From NCBI GenBank assembly GCA_020073385.1, contig JAIQFH010000042.1:1-64000 (forward strand): a stretch of 64,000 nucleotides of DNA, written 5' to 3'. A model generated the notes under the pieces. That model did not search any database, was not told the origin of the DNA, and worked only from the letters and a program-made list of their open reading frames with translations. This stretch comes from Terriglobia bacterium. GTDB lineage: Bacteria; Acidobacteriota; Terriglobia; Terriglobales; Acidobacteriaceae. Positions 6,670-16,740 of the stretch are shown one piece after another. The position numbers and the translations under genes were made by a program. How positions within the stretch are numbered: position 1 is the stretch's first letter; every line of letters begins with the position of its first letter.

Positions 6670-9315
6670 CTACTCGGGCAGCTTCTGCTCGCCCTGAATG
6701 GTCAAGTGAGAATCGGCGTGGGGCGCTGCCGTTCCCGGCTGTCCTCCGCCCACGGTGATGAGATACTCTCCGGCGCCGACGAGCCGGTCTCCAGCCTCGT
6801 TGACGTAGCTGATATCCCGCGGACCGAGTGTCAACTTCACATGTTGTTGCTCGCCGGCTTTGACGTGAACGCGCTTGAAGCCGCGGAGTGCCTTCAGCGG
6901 GGCGCCCGCCACCTTCGGGAAGCCGATGTAGAGCTCAGCCACTTCGTCGCCATCCCGCTTGCCCGTGTTCTTGATGTCCACTTCGACGTCCAGCGGACTG
7001 CCTGACTGCAACTGCGGGTTCGACAGCTTCAGGCCGCTATATTCGAAGGTGGTGTAGCTCAGGCCGTGCCCGAAGCCATACAGTGGCTCGCCCGTGAAGT
7101 ACCGGTAGGTGCGATTCTTCATGTTGTAGTCTTCAAAGTCGGGCAGTTGTTCGGTGCCTTTGTAGAACGTGACGGGCAGCCGTCCAGCTGGATTGTTGAC
7201 TCCGGCCAGTGTTTCCGCGATCGCGGTTCCGCCTTCTTCCCCTGAGTACCAGGCATCGAGAATGGCATTGGCGTGATCGTTGGCCCAGTTCACGGCGAGG
7301 GCGCTGCCGTTCATCAGGACGACGACGAGGGGCTTGCCGGTTCCTTTCAGGGCTCCGAGCAAGGCTTCTTCTTCCGCGGGAAGGTTGAGGCTGGTGCGGT
7401 CGCCGCCGCGGAATCCGGGGACATCGACCTTCATCTCTTCACCTTCCAGCTTCGATGTGATGCCGACGACTGCCACGACTACATCGGCTTTTTGCGCGGC
7501 GGAGGTGGCTTCGACAAGCGGATCCTTCCCGACAGGCTGCCAGACCATCTTGATACTGAACGCACCCTTCAGGAACTCGACCTTGACCGGGTAACGATGC
7601 CCCTTCGTCAGGGAAACGCTGGTTGTCTGGATGTTGGGATCGTGCAAGACGGGATCATCGACAATGGGCTTGCCATCGAGCCACATGCGCTCGTTGGAGC
7701 CTGCGAGGCCGATCTGGTACGTGCCCGACTCGGCAGGAGTGAGGAATCCGGTCCAGCGCACCGAATACTCTTTCATCCCCTCAGGAGCATGGATTGCCTG
7801 CGGGTCGGGGATGAAAGCGAACCTCTGCAGGTCGACGATCGGGTCAATGCGGGTGACCTGCGGCGCTCCCGTCAGATCGCCGGCGAAATATTCCGCCTTG
7901 AATCCGGGCTTCCCGTCCTCCGTTGTGAGCGCCGAAGCCGGTACGGGCGGCAACTCGCGCAGAAAATTCGTTCCCGGCTCATACGTCACTTGAGCTCCGC
8001 TGAACTGCTTGCGAATGCCTTCTAAAGCGGTCACCGCATGCGAGGCGGTACCGCTGTAGTTGCCGTGAAGCACCTGAACGGATTCCGCCAGCGGCCCGAC
8101 CACGAGAATCTTTTTGGCGCTGGGCCCGAGCGGAAGAACGCCATCGTTTTTCAGCAACGTCATCGACTCGCGGGCAATCTTCAGGGCCAACAGGCGATGC
8201 TCCGCGCTGTCGATTTCCGAGTCTGGAGTCTTGGCATAGGGAACCATATCGGGAGGATCGAACATCCCCAGCCGCATGCGGGCGGTAAACAGGCGTCGCA
8301 GGGAGGTGTCGAGGTCGGCTTCCGTAAGCAAGCCCTGCTTCACGGCATCGACGAAAGGCTTGTAATCGTGGTCGTCTTTCGTAATCGTGAAGAAGTCGGC
8401 GCATTCATTGTCCATGCCGGTCTTGATCGCCGCCGCCGCTGCTTCGGCCTGGCTCTTCACAAAATGGTGGCCCTCGAAGATGTCGACAATGGCATCGCAA
8501 TCGGAAACAACATAGCCGTTAAACTTCCACGCGCCGCGGAGCGTGTCTTTCAGGAGAAATGTGTTGGCGCACGCCGGCTGGCCGTTGACGCGGTTATAGG
8601 CGCACATGATGGACTCGGCTTTGGCCTCAGTTACGGTTGCCCGGAACGCCGGCAGATACGTGTCTTCCATGTCATGTTTTGAGACCTGGATATCGATGGT
8701 GTGCCGCGTGGGTTCTGGACCGCTGTGCACCGCGTAGTGTTTCGGCGTAGAGATCACGCGGAAGTATTTGGGATCGTCACCCTGCAGTCCGGTCACAAAC
8801 GCCACGCCCATCTTTCCTGTCAGGAAGGGATCTTCGCCGTAAGTTTCCTGACCGCGTCCCCAGCGGGGATCGCGGAAAATGTTTATGTTGGGAGACCAGA
8901 AATCCAGGCCTTCCATGATGTCGCGGTGTCCGGCGCGTATGGCTTGGTTATGTTTGGCCCGGGCTTCGGTGCCGATGACGACTGCCATCTCGTGGATGAG
9001 CGAATCGTCAAAGGTGGCAGCCAACCCAACGGGCTCGGGAAAAACCGTCGCGGTGCCAGCATTGGCAACACCGTGCAAGGCCTCACTCCACCAGTCGTAG
9101 GCGGGTACCTGCAGGTCCGGGATGGCCCGCGCCTGGTTCACTAATTGTTGGGCTTTCTGCTCCAGAGTCATCCGTTTGATGAGGTCGTCGACCCGGGTAT
9201 CGATGGGTTGGGATGGGTCCAAATACAGGGGTTTAGCGTTGTTCTGAGCAGCGCAAGGAATCACGATAAGAAGCGCGAAAAAGGCTAAAACCGTTGTACG
9301 CAAACGACTTTCCAT
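6670..9315 (-). CDS. exported glycoside hydrolase family 3 enzyme with PA14 domain (beta-glucosidase/xylosidase type)
   Basis: 881 residues from ATG 9315, chosen because AGGAGG lies just upstream and a signal peptide follows (cleavage near CAAQNNA). The N-terminal GH3 barrel carries KHYAVHSG and the nucleophile in VVSDCDAI (Asp272). A PA14 insert follows at roughly 480-600 (KAEYFAGDLTGAPQ, GFLTPAESGTYQIGLAG), inside the GH3 C-terminal domain, and the protein ends in a fibronectin-III-like domain. This layout is usual for periplasmic beta-glucosidases and xylosidases acting on plant oligosaccharides. It is divergent from a TonB receptor with operator-like sequences between, so the pair is probably one sugar-uptake locus. 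The exact substrate is not readable. Confidence 0.92.
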   Translation of the reverse strand: MESRLRTTVLAFFALLIVIPCAAQNNAKPLYLDPSQPIDTRVDDLIKRMTLEQKAQQLVNQARAIPDLQVPAYDWWSEALHGVANAGTATVFPEPVGLAATFDDSLIHEMAVVIGTEARAKHNQAIRAGHRDIMEGLDFWSPNINIFRDPRWGRGQETYGEDPFLTGKMGVAFVTGLQGDDPKYFRVISTPKHYAVHSGPEPTRHTIDIQVSKHDMEDTYLPAFRATVTEAKAESIMCAYNRVNGQPACANTFLLKDTLRGAWKFNGYVVSDCDAIVDIFEGHHFVKSQAEAAAAAIKTGMDNECADFFTITKDDHDYKPFVDAVKQGLLTEADLDTSLRRLFTARMRLGMFDPPDMVPYAKTPDSEIDSAEHRLLALKIARESMTLLKNDGVLPLGPSAKKILVVGPLAESVQVLHGNYSGTASHAVTALEGIRKQFSGAQVTYEPGTNFLRELPPVPASALTTEDGKPGFKAEYFAGDLTGAPQVTRIDPIVDLQRFAFIPDPQAIHAPEGMKEYSVRWTGFLTPAESGTYQIGLAGSNERMWLDGKPIVDDPVLHDPNIQTTSVSLTKGHRYPVKVEFLKGAFSIKMVWQPVGKDPLVEATSAAQKADVVVAVVGITSKLEGEEMKVDVPGFRGGDRTSLNLPAEEEALLGALKGTGKPLVVVLMNGSALAVNWANDHANAILDAWYSGEEGGTAIAETLAGVNNPAGRLPVTFYKGTEQLPDFEDYNMKNRTYRYFTGEPLYGFGHGLSYTTFEYSGLKLSNPQLQSGSPLDVEVDIKNTGKRDGDEVAELYIGFPKVAGAPLKALRGFKRVHVKAGEQQHVKLTLGPRDISYVNEAGDRLVGAGEYLITVGGGQPGTAAPHADSHLTIQGEQKLPE

Positions 9316-9387
9316 GATGGTCCTCCTGCGTACCCGGAGCCTAGCCGGGGCGTGCGGGTGCGCACTCAATTGGATTAAGAAGGCTCT

Positions 9388-9558
9388 CGTTAACGATTAC
9401 GGTGACGGTCGCTTGTAGCACAGAGACACCGCAGGGTCAAGGAAGCAATTGCAGAATGTTATAGGCTCAGGGCCGTTCTGGACCTAAAAAATGCCGCTAC
9501 GATATCGATTTTGTTCTTGACAACGGTTTACATAACAAATTACACCGTAAACGTTCAC
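9388..9558. promoter_or_regulatory. divergent promoter region with LacI-type operator sequences
   Basis: Bases 9547-9558 read GTAAACGTTCAC, one change from the palindrome GTAAACGTTTAC, centred on CG as in LacI/GalR-family operators. A partial copy (AACGGTTTAC) lies at 9522-9531 and a palindromic CGTTAACG at 9388-9395, nearer the GH3 gene. A TTGACA box at 9517-9522 points towards the TonB receptor; its -10 would overlap the operator, the arrangement expected for repression. No lacI gene is in the window. Confidence 0.5.
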
Positions 9559-9624
9559 GTTAAGCAAGGGTCGTTCTGTCCCAGAGGACTGTCCCAACCG
9601 AACGCAATTCTGGAGGCTGGCAAA

Positions 9625-12600
9625 ATGAAATTCCTCTCGCCCATGAATGCCGGGAGTCTCGGCCTGTCTTTGAAACGATTTGATCTACGCTGGGTTTTGC
9701 TGCTCGGAGCACTCATCGTGCTCTTTGCGGCGCAAGGCCTGGCACAAGAAGCAACCATCGTAGGAACCGTAACCGACCCGAGCGGCGCGGCAGTCGCGAA
9801 TGCCAAGGTCACGTTGACGAATTTGGAAACGGGTGTTGCGAAAGTATTCACCACGAACGATGCAGGCCAGTACACCGCGGTGGACATTCACATTGGCCAC
9901 TACGACATAAAAACAGAAGCAGGGGGGTTCAAGACTGTCGAGCGAAAAGGGATGGTCCTGCAGGTCGGCGACCGCGCTCGCGCAGACTTCCAGCTGGAGG
10001 TTGGAGGCCAGCAGGAAACGGTGACTGTAGAGGCCAATACAATTGCTGTGCAGGCGGATACTGGCGAAGTCAGTAACGTCATCACCGGTCAGCAACTGCA
10101 AGGACTCTCAGTCAACGGCCGCGGTATTTACCAGTTGGCCGCTCTCGCACCTGGAGCTTCCAGCCAGATCGATGTCACTGCTCCCAACACTCCGGTTGGT
10201 GGCAACGCTAACGTCGAGTTCAGTGGAATGCGCCAGAATCACAACCTGTACTTGCTGGACGGTGGCGAGAACTCCGATCGCGGTGGCGCCGGCGGCATGA
10301 GCATCGCTCCCTCGCTGGATTCAATCGCAGAATTCCGTCAGCTCACGTCCAACTACAGCGCCGACTACGGTCTCTCCTCGGGTGGGACCATGACAATGGT
10401 TCTCAAGTCCGGAACCAAGCAGTTCCACGCTTCTGCTTGGGAATTCAACCGCAACGACGCGTTCGATGCCCGCACGTACAACAATCGGGCCCCGAACAAG
10501 GTCGCCGAGCTTCGCCAAAACACCTTCGGCTTTAACGTTGGTGGTCCCGTCACTTTCGGAAAGCTCTACAATCCCGACAAGAACAAGACGTTTTTCTTCT
10601 ACAACATGGAGTGGCGAAAATATATCAACGGCGCCACCCTCCAGCAGACGGTTCCATACACCGACTGGTATACCGGAGATTTCACCCAACACCTGCCGGC
10701 GGACGCCGTTATCAAGAATTCTGGGCCGGACAATGGCAAGGTCATCCCGTTCTCGGGACTTCATACCCCCTGCAGCAGCCAGGTTGGTAGTGCCTTCGCC
10801 ACGACCTTCACAGACAACGGGCAGACGCTGAGCACCGCGAACAACGGTTGTTCCCCGATTACCGGCAACCTCGCGAACGGTAACCCTGCCACGTTGGCGG
10901 ATCAACCCACGTTCCAGCCGTACGTCGCCTTCGGGACTACGCTGGACAACCAGATTCCAACGGCTCTGTTAAGCGCCAACGCTCAGTCTCTACTGACGGT
11001 TTCAGGGGCGAAATACGGCGGCATCTTCCCGGCTCCTACCAGCGGCAACCAATTCTTTGGTGGCAACAATTCTCCGACCAACCTGCGGGAAGAAATTATC
11101 CGCATCGACCATAACTTCAACTCCAAGTTCTCGGTGTTCGGACATTTTGTCGACGAATCAGTGCAGCAGACGTTCGGTACCAGCCTGTGGAACACTTCGA
11201 ATACTCCGGTGCAGGGCACGACATTTGGCAACCCGTCCTACAGCGGCGTGATTCACACTACGTACGCGATCAGCCCAACACTGCTGAACGAGACTGCCTT
11301 CAATTACAACGGCAACCGCATCATCATTTCTCCGACCGGCTTGATTACGGCCCCGGATAGTTTCACCTTCCGCCGCCTCTTCACCGGGCCGAACAATGAC
11401 ACCCGTATCCCGAACATCAATCTGCAGGGCTCGACGGGTGCGGTGTTCGGCAACAACAGCTGGCCTTGGTACAACAAGGCGGACGATTACCAAATCCGCG
11501 ATGACATTTCGTGGACCAAGGGTGCACACCAGATGAAGATGGGTGCCAGCTGGGCCATCTACAAGAAGCAACAGGACCTGTTTGGCAACACGCAGGGCGC
11601 GTTTAACTTCGGCGGTGGCTATACCGGACTGGACTTCGCCGATTACCTCTTGGGCTTCTCAAGCGGATACAACGAGCTCGCTGTGCAGGATAAAGGCTTC
11701 TGGAACAATGTTTCCACAGCGATCTATTTCCAGGACAACTGGCGCGTTAATAAGCGACTGACTTTGAATCTGGGTCTGCGCTGGGATGGAGTGCCGCACA
11801 CCTACGAAGCCAACAATCGAATGGGCAACTTCTATCCAAATCTCTACGATCCTGCGAATGCCGCCCTTCTGGATTCGAACGGCAACATTTGCAGCGGGGC
11901 TGCCGATCCCGTGGCTGGAACAAATCCAGGGTGCACGGCCGCAAGTCCGGGTCTAGGGCCGAGCCCAAACAAAATCCTTTCCGATGCCGGTACTCAGTTT
12001 TATCTGAACGGCATAGGCATTCCGGGCAAGACGCCTGGCGTTCCGAAGGGGCTGGTGAATACGAGCTGGGCAGCGTTTGGTCCACGAATTGGCTTTGCCT
12101 ACGACCTGACGGGTTCTGGCAAAACGATTCTGCGCGGCGGCTTCGGCGCCATGTACGAACGCATCCAGGGCAATGACATGTACAATGCGGGACCGAATAT
12201 CCCGTTCAGTTCCAACGTCAACTTCAGCAACGTATCGCTGGATAATCCCAGCGATTTCATCCTGGGTGGAACGGCGACCGCTCCGATTACTGTGGCTAGC
12301 ATTACCGGGCTGGCTGTAGATCGGTACAAACTGCCTGTGGTTTACCAGTACAGCGCCGGCATTCAGCGCTCCCTTGCTTCTCGGACGGTCCTCGCCGTCA
12401 TGTACGTCGGGAACCAGAGCCGTCAACAGAACTATTACCAGGACATCAACCTTCCGGATCCGTCGCAACTTCCAGGGCTCATTAACCACACGGTTCAACG
12501 GAACAACGTGAGCCCGTACCTTGGCTTCGGCCAGATTAGGATGTCTGCCGATGGAGCCAATGCCCATTACAACGGTCTACAGGTAGACCTCAACTCCCAG

Positions 12601-13272
12601 ATCAAGCGGGACCTGAGCATGCGTGTGTTCTACACACTCTCCCGTTCCTACGACCCGACCACCGCTGGCAACGGCGGAGGCGACCTTGGGAATATCTCCA
12701 ACTGGTATGGCGGCTGGCAGTATGACTATGGGCGGTCCGGTTACGATCGTCTCCATAATCTCTCGATCAACTTCATCTACGACATCCCGATCATGCGCCA
12801 CAGCTCCAACGCGATCGCAAGAGCGGTGGTGGGTGGCTGGGAGGTTTCCGGCATCGTGACGCTTGAATCCGGTACGCCGTACAACATCACGCTGACCGGC
12901 GATCAGGGCGGCAACGGCATCGGGGGAACCAACCGACCCGACAAGACTGGTAAACTTGTCGCTCCGCACACGAAACAGCAATGGATCACGGGTTCGGCGT
13001 TTGCTTTCCCGGCCATCGGCGACTGGGGTAATCTCCCCCACAACGGAGTCGACGGGCCTGGGCGTGACAACTGGAACCTGTCTCTCTTCAAGAGCTTCGT
13101 GTTCAACGAAGCTCGTGGCAGCGAATTCGAACTGCGGCTGGAAACCTTTAACACCTTTAACCATCCGCAAATCTCCAACATGCCCCTTGGCTTGGGTGAT
13201 GCCCACTTCGGCCAGCCCAACTCGTTCTTCCCCGGGCGCATTATTCAGCTCGGTGGAAAGATTTCGTTCTGA
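9625..13272 (+). CDS. TonB-dependent receptor with carboxypeptidase-regulatory-like N-terminal domain (Oar-like)
   Basis: 1215 residues from ATG 9625, preceded by GGAGG; the open frame extends further up but crosses the promoter. A long signal peptide ends near AAQGLAQE. It is followed by a CarboxypepD_reg-like domain (TIVGTVTDPSGAAVANAKVTL, about 45-130), a plug-like region and a large beta-barrel ending in the short aromatic-terminated strand IIQLGGKISF. This is the acidobacterial type of outer-membrane receptor that imports large substrates, often glycans, using the TonB system. It faces the GH3 gene across an operator region and ends at a strong terminator. Confidence 0.92.
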   Translation: MKFLSPMNAGSLGLSLKRFDLRWVLLLGALIVLFAAQGLAQEATIVGTVTDPSGAAVANAKVTLTNLETGVAKVFTTNDAGQYTAVDIHIGHYDIKTEAGGFKTVERKGMVLQVGDRARADFQLEVGGQQETVTVEANTIAVQADTGEVSNVITGQQLQGLSVNGRGIYQLAALAPGASSQIDVTAPNTPVGGNANVEFSGMRQNHNLYLLDGGENSDRGGAGGMSIAPSLDSIAEFRQLTSNYSADYGLSSGGTMTMVLKSGTKQFHASAWEFNRNDAFDARTYNNRAPNKVAELRQNTFGFNVGGPVTFGKLYNPDKNKTFFFYNMEWRKYINGATLQQTVPYTDWYTGDFTQHLPADAVIKNSGPDNGKVIPFSGLHTPCSSQVGSAFATTFTDNGQTLSTANNGCSPITGNLANGNPATLADQPTFQPYVAFGTTLDNQIPTALLSANAQSLLTVSGAKYGGIFPAPTSGNQFFGGNNSPTNLREEIIRIDHNFNSKFSVFGHFVDESVQQTFGTSLWNTSNTPVQGTTFGNPSYSGVIHTTYAISPTLLNETAFNYNGNRIIISPTGLITAPDSFTFRRLFTGPNNDTRIPNINLQGSTGAVFGNNSWPWYNKADDYQIRDDISWTKGAHQMKMGASWAIYKKQQDLFGNTQGAFNFGGGYTGLDFADYLLGFSSGYNELAVQDKGFWNNVSTAIYFQDNWRVNKRLTLNLGLRWDGVPHTYEANNRMGNFYPNLYDPANAALLDSNGNICSGAADPVAGTNPGCTAASPGLGPSPNKILSDAGTQFYLNGIGIPGKTPGVPKGLVNTSWAAFGPRIGFAYDLTGSGKTILRGGFGAMYERIQGNDMYNAGPNIPFSSNVNFSNVSLDNPSDFILGGTATAPITVASITGLAVDRYKLPVVYQYSAGIQRSLASRTVLAVMYVGNQSRQQNYYQDINLPDPSQLPGLINHTVQRNNVSPYLGFGQIRMSADGANAHYNGLQVDLNSQIKRDLSMRVFYTLSRSYDPTTAGNGGGDLGNISNWYGGWQYDYGRSGYDRLHNLSINFIYDIPIMRHSSNAIARAVVGGWEVSGIVTLESGTPYNITLTGDQGGNGIGGTNRPDKTGKLVAPHTKQQWITGSAFAFPAIGDWGNLPHNGVDGPGRDNWNLSLFKSFVFNEARGSEFELRLETFNTFNHPQISNMPLGLGDAHFGQPNSFFPGRIIQLGGKISF

Positions 13273-13300
13273 CACTCTGTAGATCGGAAAGCTCAATCAT

Positions 13301-13330
13301 GCCCCGCTCGAAAGAGCGGGGCGTTTTCTT
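13301..13330 (+). terminator. rho-independent terminator of the TonB receptor gene
   Basis: Perfect 9-bp stem GCCCCGCTC/GAGCGGGGC (13301-13309 and 13314-13322) with a GAAA loop, followed by a T-rich tail at 13324-13330. Confidence 0.92.
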
Positions 13331-13427
13331 GCTGGTCGAAGGCTCATAGCCTTGTAATTCGCTTCCACCTTCTTGACGCTCGTACTGAGCAGGAATAGCC
13401 TTCAGAATGTACTGTGGCGGAGATTCT

Positions 13428-14435
13428 ATGGATTTCGCCAAGCTTCACAGACATTGTCAGACCGCCCTGCTCCTCAGCCTGGCCGCGGCTCTCTCCCTGT
13501 CTGCTTCGCGTGCGCAGGATAGCGCGAACGAGGGCGGCGTCCCGCGTACCGACCGGCCAGAGATTTCGGTGAGTGTTCACGATCACGCGGGGGGAACGAT
13601 TGCGGCCGCAGGGACCGTGAAGCTATATCGCGATGGCATCCTTAACGGTTCGGCAAGTCTAGTTCGCGGACGCGCCTTCTTCGGCTCAATTCCCAATGGC
13701 AGCTACACGGTAGAGGTCGATGCTACCGGTTACAAACCCACACAAAGGGACGTGAACATCACGGTTTCGATGAGGTATGAAGTCGACGTGACCTTGCAGC
13801 GTGAAGGAGCCACGGACAGCGGAGCGCCTGGCAAGCCGCTGCTAGCCCCAAAAGCAAAGGAAGCGCTCGACAAGAGTCTGAAGGCCCTGAGCAAGAATAA
13901 GCTTTCCGAAGCCGAGAAATACGTGGCGGAAGCGGTTCAACTCGCTCCCTCCCACCCTGACGTTCTTTATGTCCAGGGAGTGGTGTTTCTGAATGAGAAG
14001 AACTGGGTGCAGGCGCAAAGCGTTCTGGAAAAAGCCTCGCAGATGGATCCAACCAATGGGCGCACCCTTTCAGCGTTGGGAATGGCTTTTCTTGACCAGG
14101 GAAACTATGACGCAGCGGTTGCACCGCTGGAGAAGTCTCTGCAGTTGGAGCCCGTTAGCTGGGAAACACATTACGTCCTGGGGCAAGCATATTATCACCG
14201 CCAGAAGTACGATCAAGCGCTGGCGACCTCACAGCTTGCCTTGACGGAGTCGAAAGGCAAAGCTCCGGAAATCGAGTTGCTGGTCGCTCAGGCACTCACG
14301 GCTGTAGGAAAGTACGAGGATGCAGCACAGGTTCTCCGCGATTTCCTAAAGCGCTACGGCGACCGGCCTGAGGCCCCGACGGCTCGCCGCTGGCTCGAGG
14401 GCCTCGCCAAGAATGGAAAGATCCGTTCAAACTGA
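13428..14435 (+). CDS. secreted TPR protein with PEGA/carboxypeptidase-regulatory-like domain
   Basis: 335 residues. ATG 13428 has GGAG 7 bases upstream and opens a signal peptide ending at SASRAQDS. A small beta-sandwich follows (SVHDHAGGTIAAAGTVKLYRD to GYKPTQRDVNI, about 45-120). Four or so TPR units then run from about 145 (ALDKSLKALSKNKLSEAEKYVAEA, SVLEKASQMDPTNGRTLSALG, APLEKSLQLEPVSWETHYVLG). TPRs bind other proteins; location is the periplasm or outer membrane. It follows the TonB receptor but lies beyond its terminator, so it is probably transcribed separately. Confidence 0.85.
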   Translation: MDFAKLHRHCQTALLLSLAAALSLSASRAQDSANEGGVPRTDRPEISVSVHDHAGGTIAAAGTVKLYRDGILNGSASLVRGRAFFGSIPNGSYTVEVDATGYKPTQRDVNITVSMRYEVDVTLQREGATDSGAPGKPLLAPKAKEALDKSLKALSKNKLSEAEKYVAEAVQLAPSHPDVLYVQGVVFLNEKNWVQAQSVLEKASQMDPTNGRTLSALGMAFLDQGNYDAAVAPLEKSLQLEPVSWETHYVLGQAYYHRQKYDQALATSQLALTESKGKAPEIELLVAQALTAVGKYEDAAQVLRDFLKRYGDRPEAPTARRWLEGLAKNGKIRSN

Positions 14436-14572
14436 AGGATCACCACCGTAGAAGGTCCGAAGTCTGCCGCGCGATGCCCGAGACTAGGCTTCCTGCGGAG
14501 AAATCCACAGCCCCATGTGCCCGCAATGTGACATCTGCCCTTGCGCACAAATTCAAAAGAGCACATCATCGA

Positions 14573-14768
14573 CAAGGCGAAAGCGGTGCAGGCTCCGCTC
14601 CACGGGATTAGCTTAAGTCCTTGTGGCTCAATATTTTGCCCGTAAGCTGCTGTGGCCCAAGATGCTATTTTGAAGTTCACGCTAACTCGATGATTCCAAT
14701 AGATCGGGGGGAGGGGGGGACACCCCACCAACACATCGTTTTCCCCAAACGAAACTCGCTTCCGAGGC
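14573..14768. repeat. long dispersed repeat, copy 2
   Basis: Same ordered blocks as the copy at 3321-3570, without the nested 50-bp insert. It occupies most of the 415-bp gap between two TPR genes and runs up to the N-terminal region of the second. This explains why the second gene's frame appears to extend back to 14621: those codons are repeat sequence. Confidence 0.75.
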
Positions 14769-14851
14769 CTCAAAAAAATGTTCCTTTCAGATTCATCACA
14801 CGGACTTCCGCACAGGCTTGGCGATCAGGACGTAGGTGTGCTCGAGAAGTT

Positions 14852-15976
14852 GTGATTGCGACGCTTCTGCTGTCCTGTGCAGCCTTAACGCGGGCTCAAG
14901 GCCCTGCAGATGCCATCGCTCTAGAACAGCAGCAGAAATGGGCTGAGGCCGCTCAGGCGTGGAAGGCGGTGACCGCGCGCAATCCGAACGATGCCGCAGC
15001 CTTCGCCGCGATGGGCGTTGATCTGGCGCGTCTGCAGAAATACGATGACGCTGCCGCCGCCTACCGCAAAGCGCTCAAGCTGGATCCCAATCTTGCCGGC
15101 GTCCAACTCAATCTAGGCCTTGCCCAGTTCAAGCAGGGACATTTCTCCGCCGCGGTGACGGCATTCCGCGCCGTGCTGGCCACCGATCCAAAGAATGCTC
15201 AGGCAGGAACGCTTCTCGGTATGAGCTACTACGGAGAACGGAAGTTCGACTTGGCCTCTCAGTATCTCGAGCCGGCGAGCAAGGCCGATCCTGCGAACGC
15301 CGAATTGCACCAACTGCTCGCCCACAGTTGCCTGTGGGCCAAGAAACTCGACTGCGCGAAGGAGGAATTCCGGGTGCTTCTGCAACAGAGTCCGGATTCT
15401 GCTCCGACGCACGTTCTCATGGGAGAGGCGCTCGACGGGCTGGGGAAAACTCCCGAGGCGATTGCGGAGTTCGAGACTGCCGCCAAAATCTCGCCCAAGG
15501 AGCCGAACGTTCATTTCGGGCTGGGCTATCTGTATTGGAAATCGCAGAAGTACGAGGAGGCCCGCAAGGAATTCGGACAGGAACTGGCACTTGATCCGAA
15601 CCATGCGCAGTCACTCGCGTACCTTGGCGACATTGAATGGAAGAGCGACCATCCGAACGCCGCTCTGCCCCTGCTGCAGAAGGCGATCCGGGCCAACAAA
15701 AGTCTGCGCATCGCTTACCTCGATGTAGGAGCAATCCATCTGGGGCAGAAGAACTACAAAGAGGCCGAGCTCGCCTTGAAGGAGGCGGTAAAGCTTGATG
15801 CGACGCAGCCCGACGCGCACTATCAGCTGGGGCGGTTATATCAGGCTCTTGGAAAGACCGCCGACGCGGAGCAGGAGCTTAAGAAGGTGCGCGAACTGCA
15901 CGAGAAAGCGGATCAGGGAGTTGCCGGGAAGATGCCCGCGCCGGCCGATAATCCGAATACAGCTGACAGGAAGTGA
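14852..15976 (+). CDS. secreted TPR protein
   Basis: About 374 residues if translation begins at GTG 14852. The frame is open from 14621, but codons before about 14770 come from a dispersed repeat and no upstream ATG has a good ribosome site. A hydrophobic stretch (VIATLLLSCAALTRAQ) gives a signal peptide ending before GPADAIALEQQQ. At least nine TPR-like units follow, with the usual A/G/Y spacing (AAAYRKALKLDPNLAGVQLN, AVTAFRAVLATDPKNAQAG, ALKEAVKLDATQPDAHYQLG). The start is uncertain; an RR-containing n-region just upstream (SGRRCAREVV) may belong to the protein. The role is probably a protein-binding scaffold in the envelope. Confidence 0.8.
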   Translation: MIATLLLSCAALTRAQGPADAIALEQQQKWAEAAQAWKAVTARNPNDAAAFAAMGVDLARLQKYDDAAAAYRKALKLDPNLAGVQLNLGLAQFKQGHFSAAVTAFRAVLATDPKNAQAGTLLGMSYYGERKFDLASQYLEPASKADPANAELHQLLAHSCLWAKKLDCAKEEFRVLLQQSPDSAPTHVLMGEALDGLGKTPEAIAEFETAAKISPKEPNVHFGLGYLYWKSQKYEEARKEFGQELALDPNHAQSLAYLGDIEWKSDHPNAALPLLQKAIRANKSLRIAYLDVGAIHLGQKNYKEAELALKEAVKLDATQPDAHYQLGRLYQALGKTADAEQELKKVRELHEKADQGVAGKMPAPADNPNTADRK

Positions 15977-16069
15977 GGTTTCAAAGTTTCAGAGTTTGAA
16001 AGTTTCAAAGACAACTCGAACCCGGCATGGCTAACTTTGAAACTATGAAACCTTGAGACTTTGAAACCT
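15977..16069. repeat. TTTGAAAC-type inverted repeat between convergent genes
   Basis: 15977-16010 is rich in GTTTCAAAG units and is answered in inverse orientation by CTTTGAAAC units at 16035-16069. It starts immediately after the TPR stop codon and ends 5 bases before the convergent gene. A shorter relative occurs at 59720-59748. Confidence 0.7.
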
Positions 16070-16073
16070 GCTC

Positions 16074-16556
16074 TTACGCCCTTCCCTTTTTCGCTGCCAC
16101 CGCCGCTTGCTTGCCCGCGACTTCCCAGGGACGCTTGGGCCGATCCACGACCGTCTTGTCGCGATTCTCGATGCGGTCGTACTGATAGGACTCGCTGACG
16201 GTACCCAGCGACTCGTTGTACAGGCTGGGCAGGCCGAGCGCCACCTTCAATTCTTCCGAGAAGGTCTGCAGCGCCTTCAACTGCTCGGCGCTTGCCGGAA
16301 GCTCGTTCTTAGAGGTCTTCAGAAACTGCTGATATCCGCGGTTCACCAGCTTTGAAATCTCGCTCCCGATCAGGCAACCGGGATAGGCAAAAATCTTCAC
16401 TCCATCTTCCGGGGTCCTCTCGATGGCGGCCGATACGTTATACTTCCGCAGGAAGATGCGGTTGTTGGTGCCGGGCGCATCGGTAATGTCGAACCCGTGA
16501 TCGCGCAGCCAGGCTAGCGCTTCTTCGTAGGTTCGTGCTTCTGTTGTTTTTGCCAT
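16074..16556 (-). CDS. conserved protein of unknown function
   Basis: 160 residues starting MAKTTEARTYEEALAWLRDHGFDI; an in-frame ATG five codons upstream is possible. The protein is soluble, without signal peptide or membrane segment, and ends in a lysine- and alanine-rich tail (AGKQAAVAAKKGRA). The central segment PEDGVKIFAYPGCLIGSEISKLVNRGYQQFLKT is characteristic but I know no function for it. It is convergent with the TPR gene and divergent from the cysteine synthase. Confidence 0.75.
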   Translation of the reverse strand: MAKTTEARTYEEALAWLRDHGFDITDAPGTNNRIFLRKYNVSAAIERTPEDGVKIFAYPGCLIGSEISKLVNRGYQQFLKTSKNELPASAEQLKALQTFSEELKVALGLPSLYNESLGTVSESYQYDRIENRDKTVVDRPKRPWEVAGKQAAVAAKKGRA

Positions 16557-16740
16557 TTGCTTTTGCTTCAACCTTTCCTTGGCGGCGTTGGCCCGTCTAT
16601 TGGATGCGGAATTATAAGAACCAAGCGTAACTTTACAGGGCCTGCATCGCCGGATGATTCTGGTTCATCTAAACAAAATACTACATACCGTGTTTCTGAC
16701 CAGATAGCACATTACGTTGGTCACGGGATCCACCACAAGT

